Source of the DNA: Flavobacteriia bacterium
GTDB taxonomy: Bacteria > Bacteroidota > Bacteroidia > Flavobacteriales_D > Crocinitomicaceae
Direction of reading: 5' to 3'
Assembly (NCBI GenBank): GCA_947490145.1
Contig: CANLGD010000014.1
Location: 1 to 53,851, forward strand
Length of the DNA stretch: 53,851 nt
Shown: positions 1-6,616 of the stretch, in pieces
Layout: every line of letters starts with the position of its first letter
How positions within the stretch are numbered: position 1 is the first letter of the stretch
Made by a program: the position numbers and the translations under genes
Notes under the pieces: model-generated
What the model saw: the letters and a program-made list of their open reading frames with translations, nothing else
Told to the model about the DNA's origin: nothing
Databases searched by the model: none

Positions 1-25
1 TACTTAATAAATCTTCTTTTTTCAT
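1..25 (-). CDS. IS256-family transposase, N-terminal fragment cut by the window edge
   Basis: Only the first eight codons are inside the window, reading leftward as MKKEDLLS. That is a typical opening for Bacteroidota IS256-type transposases. The call depends on the other window end, where the C-terminus of such a transposase lies on the same strand, and on the matching terminal inverted repeat at 112-145. It would be a DDE transposase moving its own element. The fragment alone could not be identified. Confidence 0.6.
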
Positions 26-46
26 ATTGTGTGTGTTAAAATTACT

Positions 47-117
47 AAAAAAGTTATTTCCGAAAAAATATTTTGACCTTTTTGGAGGAGGTCAATATTT
101 TTTCAGAATAACTTTTT
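47..117. terminator. Long imperfect hairpin in the IS leader
   Basis: AAAAAGTTATT at 48-58 and the bases up to 80 pair with 92-117, giving a stem of about 28 bp with a two-base bulge and a short loop around 81-91. It lies between the IS end and the transposase start codon. Such leader hairpins are known in some insertion sequences to block read-in transcription from the flanking DNA. That role is inferred here. Confidence 0.5.
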
Positions 118-145
118 AGCTTTACACACTTTATGAGATACTACC
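112..145. repeat. IS256-type terminal inverted repeat, left IS copy
   Basis: Read from the outer edge inward on the minus strand this is GGTAGTATCTCATAAAGTGT followed by GTAAAGCTAAAAAG. It matches the sequence at 53706-53739 at most positions, with the core TAAAGTGTGTAAA identical. The outer flank is aataatat. The other IS copy is flanked by tttaaaaa, so the two ends do not show one shared target duplication. Confidence 0.65.
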
Positions 146-203
146 AATAATATCTTTTGTTTCTTAAAAATATTCCTCTGACTTTTTTACAATTCTACAG
201 CAT

Positions 204-987
204 TTAATTTACTAGCCTTACTGCTCTCACATTATATTCTTCCTCTTTATCTCTACCATTTGAATCAGCAGTATTTTGAATTAAGCCATTTGCAATACAA
301 AAAAAATAAGCTTCATTACTTTCACTTTTATCTTCTTCAATACTCCAATAATCACTTACACTTTCATCGTTTAAATAAAAACCACCTAAACCCTTTAAAT
401 GCAATTGCATATATGCTGCTTTTAACTCTTCATTATTTGGTAATCTCCAACCTTCCCCAAGATTTTCACATGCTTTTTTTGCTTCTTCCCAATTCATGGT
501 TTTGGGAAAGTCTTTGTGGTATACTAGTATTTTTTTGTCATTAATATTTATTATTAATTTGTTATTTTCTTCATCCTCAATTTTTTTTATTTTTGATAGA
601 TTCAAAAGATTTTCGTTAGTCTCTTTTTCTTGTATAAGTATCTTGTTTTTAGATTTTAGCGATTCTATCTCAGAAGTAAGTAAATTATTTTTTTTTAATA
701 AAGTATCTATTCGGAAATTTAATTGAGTCAATAACTCATTATTAGTTTTTTTAAGTTGAACATTTTCATCAATTACTTTTAATTGTTCAGATTTGATTTT
801 TGTTAAATCCTCAGTCAACTTAAGTTCTAACTCGCTTTTTTTTTATGAGATTATCTTTTACTAATGTCAATTCAGTTTTCAGACTATCTGCTAGAAAAGT
901 TAATTGTTCGATTTGTTCTTTTTTGCTTTGAGCATGGGTATTACTGATTGATGCAATACAAATAAATAGCTTAAGTAAATTTTTCAT
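204..987 (-). pseudogene. Secreted coiled-coil protein with Lcl/DUF1566-like C-terminal domain, frameshifted
   Basis: The ATG at 985-987 opens a good signal peptide (MKNLLKLFICIASISNTHAQ) followed by a heptad-rich stretch. The frame then hits a stop just after a run of nine A on the coding strand (836-844). Dropping one A joins it to an open frame that runs to 204. That second part holds more coiled coil and a C-terminal domain with WRLPNNEEL, YWS and VRAVR motifs, as in Lcl C-terminal/DUF1566 proteins. The start lies one base after the stop of the SIR2-like gene, so the two are one operon. The 2880-3668 gene has the same plan (signal peptide, Ser-Leu-Lys coiled coil). The shift could be a real mutation, slippage-controlled expression, or a sequencing error. 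Confidence 0.7.
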
Positions 988-988
988 G

Positions 989-1921
989 TCATTTTGTTTT
1001 AAAAAGTTGCTCTAATTTTTTCCATTGTTCCTTAAAAGACATACCAGTGAAGAGTGGTTCAAACCATTCGTGTTGAACATCCTTTTTGCATTCACATTCA
1101 CGCATTTGGAAGACCTGAGGTTTTGAACCATTGGCTCGCTCGCGGGAGGTTAATGCAAACCACATGTCCAATTCTGTAGGAGAAATACTTGCACCGAGCA
1201 CGATAACTGGATTTGCAAGTAGTCTATAATACCAAGTATTATCTTCTTGTTTGGATTTCTTATGTTGCATGTGATGTTTTCGCATGCGAATTACTGTTTC
1301 GAGCATATGGGAATAGCTGTGCATACCTAGTACAATTTTTTCTTTCTTGTTTATCAATCCATGAGGGTGCCAAAAACGAATTAACTTATCTTTTCCAAAA
1401 TCAAGCAATTTATATCGAGTTGATAAATAAGAATATGATGTTTTAGAAATCGTTTTTTTTTCTCCTTTTAGATTTGCAAAACTTGAATCATTGACATAAT
1501 TTCCAACACTTACTCCATTTAGCTTTTTGAGTAATAATTCAGGTACCTCATCAAAATTCAAAGAAATAACATCCGAAACCTTATCTGGATTGAAAATGCC
1601 GAGAGGGTAACAATGTGAACATTCTGTTAATACTCTTTCTTGTTCCTCTTTGATGAGTTTCTGCACGCTCTCAATTAATAGCTCCTCAGTTTTATGAGAA
1701 TCTTCACAAGTGATTTTTTTCGATTGAATGATTTTCTCAAAATCGAGGTGGTATTGTCCAGTTAATTCAATACCAGGGCTTAATTTTAGAAGTAATTTCT
1801 TCCATGAGCTAAGAATTGAATCCTCACCAACTGCGTGGTGGTGAAACCCAGAACCAAGGATAATGCTGAATTTAACTCCAGGTGTATCGAGTAGTTGTTC
1901 AAACTTTTCGTTTGTTTTCAT
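989..1921 (-). CDS. SIR2-like domain protein, putative NAD-dependent defence effector
   Basis: The 310-residue protein has the four landmarks of the SIR2 Rossmann fold in order: GSGF at 23-26 (NAD loop), SLNFDE at 120-125 (TTNYD position), HPHG at 185-188 (catalytic His position), and VLGASISPTELD at 241-252 (GYSLSD position). It is shorter than multi-domain defence SIR2 proteins and has no obvious extra domain. Bacterial SIR2-like proteins of this kind are often NAD-depleting toxins in anti-phage systems. A deacylase role is less likely without the zinc module; C101/C104 is a lone CxxC. It is followed with one base between by the secreted coiled-coil pseudogene, an unusual partner. Confidence 0.7.
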   Translation of the reverse strand: MKTNEKFEQLLDTPGVKFSIILGSGFHHHAVGEDSILSSWKKLLLKLSPGIELTGQYHLDFEKIIQSKKITCEDSHKTEELLIESVQKLIKEEQERVLTECSHCYPLGIFNPDKVSDVISLNFDEVPELLLKKLNGVSVGNYVNDSSFANLKGEKKTISKTSYSYLSTRYKLLDFGKDKLIRFWHPHGLINKKEKIVLGMHSYSHMLETVIRMRKHHMQHKKSKQEDNTWYYRLLANPVIVLGASISPTELDMWFALTSRERANGSKPQVFQMRECECKKDVQHEWFEPLFTGMSFKEQWKKLEQLFKTK

Positions 1922-2314
1922 ATTTAATTAGTTTATTATTTGGGATTTAAAACTATTAGAATTCATTCAAAACTACAAAAAAGTCTTTTAACTACCAACT
2001 ATTAAATTTTGATATTTTTTTTGATGTTGTTCTACAGCTAAATCCTGAAAATGGTGATCTTTTTCATTTACTGATTTTAGCATAATCAGTGACTTTTGAA
2101 AAATTTCGGGTTTTCTTAAAATTCTTATTATCAAATAAGTTACTTGAACCTGCCCGTATTGTAAAAAAAATATTTTTTTTGAAATATCAATAATTTAGTG
2201 TACTATTGTGATAGTTTTTTCTACACAAATTTCAAAGGGTTCAGATTTATGTAGGGTAAAGATGGTATAGCAGATTTTAAGAACCCAAGTTTTAAAAAAA
2301 AAATATAGATTAAA
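1922..2314. other. Spacer with one gene remnant
   Basis: No complete gene is visible. The stretch 2034-2105 is a remnant of a DUF6943-like gene, listed separately. GGGTTC near 2237 and GAACCC near 2283 could pair across a long loop ahead of the membrane protein gene at 2315. I see nothing else that can be supported. Confidence 0.5.
2034..2105 (-). pseudogene. Remnant of a DUF6943-like gene (fragment 1)
   Basis: The bases AGCTAAATCCTGAAAATGG and the following GATCTTTTTCATTTACTG match the 3' part of the intact gene at 20040-20471 (around 20090-20150) in the same orientation. Only about 70 bases are recognisable and no frame is maintained. It is one of two small fragments of this family next to the intact copy at 3983-4414, showing repeated local duplication and decay. 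Confidence 0.6.
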
Positions 2315-2563
2315 ATGGAAGGTTTAGTGGTTTTCTCATTTGCTTTTAGCGGACTTATTTTATGGTTTTATATAATGTCATTGAAGGCTGAAAAAAAAGC
2401 AGGAGTATTATTGACTGAAGTTGCTCAAGAATTGAATAACCGAAAACTGCATGAAGCAGGTAATAATTTGGTAGTAGCTAATACATTTAAATGGTGGAGT
2501 CTTACTGCTATATTAGTGGTTGAACTATTAGGGATTCTAATTTTGATTAGTCAAAATACTTAA
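2315..2563 (+). CDS. Small membrane protein with two transmembrane segments
   Basis: The product has 82 residues. The first membrane segment is about residues 3-23 (hydrophobic with Phe, Leu and Trp), then a charged loop of about 35 residues, then a second segment about residues 57-78 ending just before the C-terminus. No family is recognised. A degraded copy of its 3' end lies at 3843-3945, again followed by a terminator and a DUF6943-like gene on the other strand. It is therefore part of a duplicated block rather than a lone orphan. Function unknown. Confidence 0.6.
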   Translation: MEGLVVFSFAFSGLILWFYIMSLKAEKKAGVLLTEVAQELNNRKLHEAGNNLVVANTFKWWSLTAILVVELLGILILISQNT

Positions 2564-2603
2564 AATCAAAAACAAATTATTGATATAACAAAGTTTTTTA
2601 CAC

Positions 2604-2634
2604 GAAAGCCCTAGTCTCCCGGCCAGGGCTTTTC
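2604..2634. terminator. Bidirectional terminator hairpin, copy 1 of 3
   Basis: AAAGCCCT at 2605-2612 pairs with AGGGCTTT at 2625-2632 and is followed by T-rich DNA. The same hairpin, with the same loop start AGTC, occurs at 3953-3977 and 20008-20037, each time just beyond the 3' end of a DUF6943-like gene or remnant. Here it separates the small membrane gene from the remnant at 2640-2752. Confidence 0.8.
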
Positions 2635-2639
2635 TCTTA

Positions 2640-2752
2640 ACTCAATAAATCCTTTGCAACTTCTCGTTTCATCTTTTTCAAAGTTGCAGCTAAATCCTGA
2701 AAATGGTGATCTTTTTCATTTACTGTTTTAAGTAAAATTAATGAAATTAGAA
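2640..2752 (-). pseudogene. Remnant of a DUF6943-like gene (fragment 2, C-terminal end)
   Basis: About 110 bases match the last 36 codons of the gene at 20040-20471, including the stretch ctttttcaaagttgcagc. The match stops near 2752 and no upstream part is present. The terminator that normally follows the gene is intact at 2604-2634. This is the 3' end of a deleted copy. Confidence 0.7.
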
Positions 2753-2879
2753 CACAATTTTTAAAATGGAGGTTATTTAATATATGTTAAAAAATGCAAT
2801 GCTTGATTGAAAATTTATTTATACTTTTATTGCTTGCAATTCTTTTTTTATGAAAGTTACTTTATAAAATTTAAACAAA

Positions 2880-3668
2880 ATGAAAAACGTTTATTTAATA
2901 ATAATACTCCTGCTCTCCAGCATAACATTTGGGCAGAACAAAAAAGAACAAATAGAAATTCTTAATTTAAGGATTGATAGTTTAAAAAACATTTTGCAAT
3001 TGAGCAAAGAACAAATTAATCTGTTATATAATCAAACAGATAGTTTAAAAAAGGTTCTTATATCTGAAAAAGATTTAAGCGAAAATAAGTTGAAAATTGC
3101 ATTAAATAAATTGGATCTGCAAGAACTGGATATTTCTGAGCTAAAAAAAGAGACAAATAATAATTCAACTCTAATTGGCAAGTTGGAAACTCAGCTAAAG
3201 AATAAAAATGATAGTCTTGTGAATCTCATTAAACTCAAACCAAAATATGAAATAGTTGAGGATAGTATTATTTTCAAATTTTCAGGGGTTGAATCAGAGC
3301 TGTATGTGTTTCAAAAAATTAATATCCCTTCAGATAGAGTTTTAGAAAAAAAAATAAATGAGGCAATATATACTCTGTTTAATTTGACGTTTTTAAATTA
3401 TCCATTTGATCCAATACATGGTTTTAATTTAAAAAATATTCCATCTTCCTTCAAGAGTATGAGTAGCGATAATTTTAAAGGAACGGATAAGGGTGGAATT
3501 GATTTGTTTTGGTATAAATTAATTTTTGACCATGAAGGTACTTTCTACATCCAACTGAATAATTGGGATTTCCTAGTGTATAGCATATGTCTAGAGGAGG
3601 AAAGGGGAGTTCCTGGTGAAGTAAATTTTTATGGCAGATGGCTCGATGATCCAAACAGAGAGCATTAA
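2880..3668 (+). CDS. Secreted coiled-coil protein of unknown function
   Basis: The product has 262 residues. A Sec signal peptide (about residues 1-18, ending TFGQ) is followed by a long coiled coil to about residue 115 with repeated ID/TDSLK units. A C-terminal domain of about 130 residues, rich in aromatic residues, does not resemble a family I know. The N-terminal plan (signal peptide, QNKKEQIE, then Ser-Leu-Lys heptads) is shared with the frameshifted gene at 204-987, which has a different C-terminal domain. The two are probably diverged relatives with swapped tails. It has its own intergenic space on both sides and is likely monocistronic. Confidence 0.6.
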   Translation: MKNVYLIIILLLSSITFGQNKKEQIEILNLRIDSLKNILQLSKEQINLLYNQTDSLKKVLISEKDLSENKLKIALNKLDLQELDISELKKETNNNSTLIGKLETQLKNKNDSLVNLIKLKPKYEIVEDSIIFKFSGVESELYVFQKINIPSDRVLEKKINEAIYTLFNLTFLNYPFDPIHGFNLKNIPSSFKSMSSDNFKGTDKGGIDLFWYKLIFDHEGTFYIQLNNWDFLVYSICLEEERGVPGEVNFYGRWLDDPNREH

Positions 3669-3842
3669 TACATGAACGAAAATATAAAATATAATTTCGA
3701 GTAATTAACAATTATTCATTCATTTAAAGTGGATGTTTGAAAGTGCATATACACTCTTTGCTAAATTTCATGTTCCTGTGGCAAAAACTATAAAAACCCA
3801 AAATGCTGATGAGTTCTAATACAAAAAAAAATAAAATAGTGG

Positions 3843-3945
3843 TTTCTTCCTGCTGTATTATTGGTTGAACAAATTGAGATTCTAGTATTGATTGGTTCAA
3901 AATAGTTAAAATCAAAAGCAAATTAGTGATATAACAAAGTTTTTT
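3843..3945 (+). pseudogene. Degraded 3' end of the small membrane protein gene
   Basis: The segment matches 2509-2600 (end of the 82-residue membrane protein and its downstream bases) through ctgctgtattattggttgaac, gattctagtattgattggttc and gtgatataacaaagtttttt. It lies in the same position relative to a terminator and a DUF6943-like gene as the intact copy does. This supports a duplication of the whole block at 2315-2750 and 3843-4600. Confidence 0.65.
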
Positions 3946-3952
3946 TATGGAA

Positions 3953-3977
3953 ATGCCCTAGTCCACGACCAGGGCTT
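3953..3977. terminator. Terminator hairpin, copy 2 of 3
   Basis: GCCCT at 3955-3959 pairs with AGGGC at 3971-3975 and is followed by TTTTC. It ends the leftward DUF6943-like gene at 3983. The sequence is closely related to the hairpins at 2604-2634 and 20008-20037. Confidence 0.75.
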
Positions 3978-3982
3978 TTCTC

Positions 3983-4414
3983 TCAACTCACCAAACCAAT
4001 CGCCAACTCAATTTTAATCTTCCTAATCGTGAAAGCCAAATTCTGAAAATGCAAATCCTTTTCATTTGCGAACTTCAACAAATTGAGTGCTTTTTGAAAT
4101 ACTGCAGGATTGGTTTTTGTTTTCAAAAATGATTCTTGGACCAGGTTTTTAGTTTCCTTGATTTTAATAAATGGAATTACGGAACCAATTAAAAGTTGAT
4201 GAAATCTTTTTCCTTGCCAAAGTGCGAAAAATATCCAATATAGATTTTCTTTTTCTTCTTCAGAATTGCAGCTGCAAACAAAACAATTTGGACAAGGATC
4301 TAATAATGGTTTACCAGAATTTAATCCCTTGTTCAAAACGAAGAAATGAAACCCAGCGTATTTTTTAGCCGGGTTGTATGAAGTGAGATTAAAATTCGAA
4401 TTCATAACTATCAT
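3983..4414 (-). CDS. DUF6943-like protein of unknown function
   Basis: The product has 143 residues. The N-terminal half carries a conserved block, YNPAKKYAGFHFFVLNKGLN, then SGKPLLDPCPNCFVC with a CPNC pair, then NLYWIFFALWQ. The C-terminal half is charged and helical. I recognise this as the family often labelled DUF6943 in Bacteroidota; the number is from memory. The paralogue at 20040-20471 keeps the block almost unchanged but differs in the tail. The gene overlaps the upstream 70-residue gene by 26 bases, so the two are translationally coupled. The CPNC pair suggests metal binding, unproven. An alternative start is the Met at residue 4. Confidence 0.65.
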   Translation of the reverse strand: MIVMNSNFNLTSYNPAKKYAGFHFFVLNKGLNSGKPLLDPCPNCFVCSCNSEEEKENLYWIFFALWQGKRFHQLLIGSVIPFIKIKETKNLVQESFLKTKTNPAVFQKALNLLKFANEKDLHFQNLAFTIRKIKIELAIGLVS

Positions 4415-4601
4415 TTTTGCTGGTTAATACTTTCAATCTTCTTTGTGCAAATGCTCTCAAATTGAGATACATTTTTCTAAGATTTCCACCTTCAATTTTC
4501 TCGAGTTCAATCTCGAAAAATGCAATTTCTGTGCGTAATTGTAAACTATTCATTCTTGACATGATAGATTTTGCAACCGCTGGATTTACTACTTCATACA
4601 T
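4389..4601 (-). CDS. 70-residue helical protein paired with the DUF6943-like gene
   Basis: The product begins MYEVVNPAVAKSIMSRMNSL and is predicted helical throughout, with a basic patch (RAFAQRRLK) near residue 50. The paralogue at 20446-20658 is about 85 percent identical by eye, which supports a real gene. It overlaps the DUF6943-like gene in both copies and is always first in the pair. No known family; possibly a small regulator or partner of the following product. Confidence 0.65.
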   Translation of the reverse strand: MYEVVNPAVAKSIMSRMNSLQLRTEIAFFEIELEKIEGGNLRKMYLNLRAFAQRRLKVLTSKNDSYEFEF

Positions 4602-4611
4602 ACTATTATGG

Positions 4612-4990
4612 TTTTAAAAATTAAGTCCTTTTTAATCGGCTTCGCCGCCATAATTTTTTCAAAGAAAAGAGAGAAAAAAAACGACTAAAAAGCCGAAAAA
4701 AAAGAAAAAAAGAAAGCCAATTTTTAAGTGCTGGAATGAGTGAATGCAAGGTTTTTGATAATAAAAAATTTGTTGAGAGGGGAATGGATATATAGACTAA
4801 AAGATTCAGAAGTCAGGACAGATTTTAGAGAAAATAAAATCCAAAATTTTTATTGCAAAACACGAAGTGCCTGACCTTGCAGAAACAAAATGAAGGCACT
4901 AAATTTGCTGTCATTTTTTTATTTTTGTTATTGATTTAAATAGCTAAATAGAAGGAATTAGCAATAGAAATGATTTCAAGTATTTTCATT
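4612..4990. repeat. Non-coding leader repeated at 20669-21005
   Basis: About 390 bases without a gene. Much of it is repeated upstream of the second 70-residue gene: AATCGGCTTCGCCGCCATAA (with a CGGC-TTC-GCCG hairpin), then a long purine-rich tract with GAAAAGAGAGAAAAAAAACG, then tgcaaggtttttgataa and finally ctgaccttgcagaaa with ttttttatttttg. The conservation of scattered short blocks suggests a promoter or leader for the leftward gene pair. No motif can be named with confidence. Confidence 0.55.
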
Positions 4991-5015
4991 AAATTTGGCA
5001 AGTAAAAGTGACAAG

Positions 5016-5870
5016 ATGAATCTAGATGAGATAAACAAAGAGATTAAAAAAGTGATGGATAGTAAGAATAAAACTGGACTATCAGAATTTGAGGGTTATT
5101 CACCAGAAGAAATGCATCATATAATTCATTTTTTATTTGATGAGGTTTGCCCAGTACAATTAAATCAATTAAGTAAAGAAGAGTTGAACATGATACCAAT
5201 TTTAAATGGTGTGAAATTTCTAGTTAATTATTTGATTGAAAATGAATCAATTAAACTCACAGTAAAAGGATTTCTACCAACTAAAATTGTGGCTGAATTA
5301 TATAGTCAAAAATATTTCGCTGAAGAGATAATTGAAAGTGGGATTAGTAAACTATACAAGGAAACAGATTCATTATTTGTAAATATAAGTCGGATTTTAG
5401 CGGAATTATCTGGTATAGTCAAAAAAGCAAAAGGAACATTATCTCTAACTGCTAAAGGAAAAAAATGTCTTCATAATGAACAGGATTTATTAGAAAATCT
5501 TTTTAGAGTTTACTGTCGAAAATTTAACTGGGCTTATTATGATCGTTATGAAATGATGGATATTGGAAGATTAGGCTGTGGATTTACTTTACTACTTTTA
5601 AATAAATATGGGGATTCTAAATTAAACCAAAATTTTTATGCTCAAAAATATTTCACTGCGTACCCGATGCTAAAAGAAAATGTTCATTCGATGTATAGAA
5701 CGGTTGATGAGTACGTCGCAAACTGTTATACATTAAGATCTTTTGATAGATTTGGTCGTCTTTTTGGATTAATTCAAAATGATAAGGGAGTTAAATATAA
5801 AGACCCAATAATGATTCAGAAATCTAAATTGTTTGATAGCATTTTTAAATTTGTGCCAACTGGTAATTAA
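5016..5870 (+). CDS. Hypothetical helical protein, about 284 residues
   Basis: I chose the ATG at 5016 (MNLDEINKEI); an in-frame TTG 21 bases upstream is possible. The protein looks all-helical with conserved-looking blocks: LSEFEGYSPEEMHHII near residue 25, LTVKGFLPTKIVAELY near 80, ELSGIVKKAKGTLSLTAKG near 130, and KFNWAYYDRYEM near 170. The middle block resembles a winged-helix wing (SLTAKGK). I remember similar hypothetical proteins in Bacteroidota but no function. It stands alone, ahead of the non-coding RNA element. Confidence 0.6.
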   Translation: MNLDEINKEIKKVMDSKNKTGLSEFEGYSPEEMHHIIHFLFDEVCPVQLNQLSKEELNMIPILNGVKFLVNYLIENESIKLTVKGFLPTKIVAELYSQKYFAEEIIESGISKLYKETDSLFVNISRILAELSGIVKKAKGTLSLTAKGKKCLHNEQDLLENLFRVYCRKFNWAYYDRYEMMDIGRLGCGFTLLLLNKYGDSKLNQNFYAQKYFTAYPMLKENVHSMYRTVDEYVANCYTLRSFDRFGRLFGLIQNDKGVKYKDPIMIQKSKLFDSIFKFVPTGN

Positions 5871-5896
5871 TGATTTAAATGTTAAGTAAGAAAGAG

Positions 5897-5916
5897 CACT
5901 TCGACTTCGCTCAGTG
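5897..5916. repeat. REP-like palindrome 1
   Basis: CACTTCGACTTCGCTCAGTG has 4-bp arms (CACT/AGTG) around a TCGAC-GCTC core. The same plan occurs at 6555-6578 and 18344-18362. These are short interspersed palindromes common in Flavobacteriia. This one sits at the 5' edge of the non-coding RNA element and is missing from the element copy at 21337. Confidence 0.7.
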
Positions 5917-6116
5917 TAAAGGTTATAGAGCCCTCAGCCAATGCGACGTGGAACTAGCATGTGTGTAGGAAACATGAAATGGAAAGCAATTTTTTCTATT
6001 GCTTGAAATGAAGTGTTGTGTGTGCGAGCCGCCTTGCGAGTGAGCAACAAGTGGGACATGAAAAGCAAGTGCCAACTTGCGGGAATGACCTATGCTGAAA
6101 GCACAAAGGGCTGGCG

Positions 6117-6134
6117 CACTTCGAGGGCCTCAGC
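6117..6134. repeat. Degraded REP-like palindrome inside ncRNA copy 1
   Basis: CACTTCGAGGGCCTCAGC resembles the REP core but has lost the AC before the centre. The matching place in the second RNA copy (about 21525) lacks it, so it is an insertion in copy 1. Confidence 0.4.
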
Positions 6135-6554
6135 ACGAGATTGTTTTTGAAAAAGGAAGATAATTTTAAAAACAAGGGTGTGAAATGAGTGTATTGTACA
6201 CAGAAGTATGGAGTGAGGAAAGGAACGAGTGAACACGCTTGTAAATCAAGATAAAATAGGAGAGAAAAGGTAATTATTAAGGTGGTGCTTGTGGAAGCAT
6301 GGAACAAGCTACACAAAAGAGGTAATTGCTCAAAAACTGTGACAGCCCTGCAGCTTGTTGCGACAGCAGGCGAGCCAAACACAAGCAACGGCAGACCCCT
6401 TGCAAACACACTCCGCTTTTGCGGAAACATTATTGGGATTTCAAGGGGGATGAAGTAGTTGCGAGTGAGGAACATTGAGGACGTAACAAAAAAAGCTAAT
6501 GGAAAACCGTTATGAGGAATTCTGACGAATAGGTTTGTATTGATGTTTGCAAGG

Positions 6555-6578
6555 GCTACTTCGACTGCGCTCAGTAGC
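6555..6578. repeat. REP-like palindrome 2, inserted in a loop of ncRNA copy 1
   Basis: GCTACT at 6555-6560 pairs with AGTAGC at 6573-6578 around TCGACTGCGCTC. It sits in the loop closed by the 11-bp helix 6545-6555/6614-6624. The second RNA copy has the helix but an unrelated short loop without the palindrome, so this is an insertion that leaves the helix intact. Confidence 0.7.
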
Positions 6579-6616
6579 CTGCGGATTAGAAAAGGAGATG
6601 TAGCTTTGTATAACCC

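Noticed and set aside
260..726. Plus-strand open frames opposite the frameshifted secreted protein gene
   Set aside because: They are antisense to a coding sequence with clear domain motifs and have no similarity or start signals of their own.
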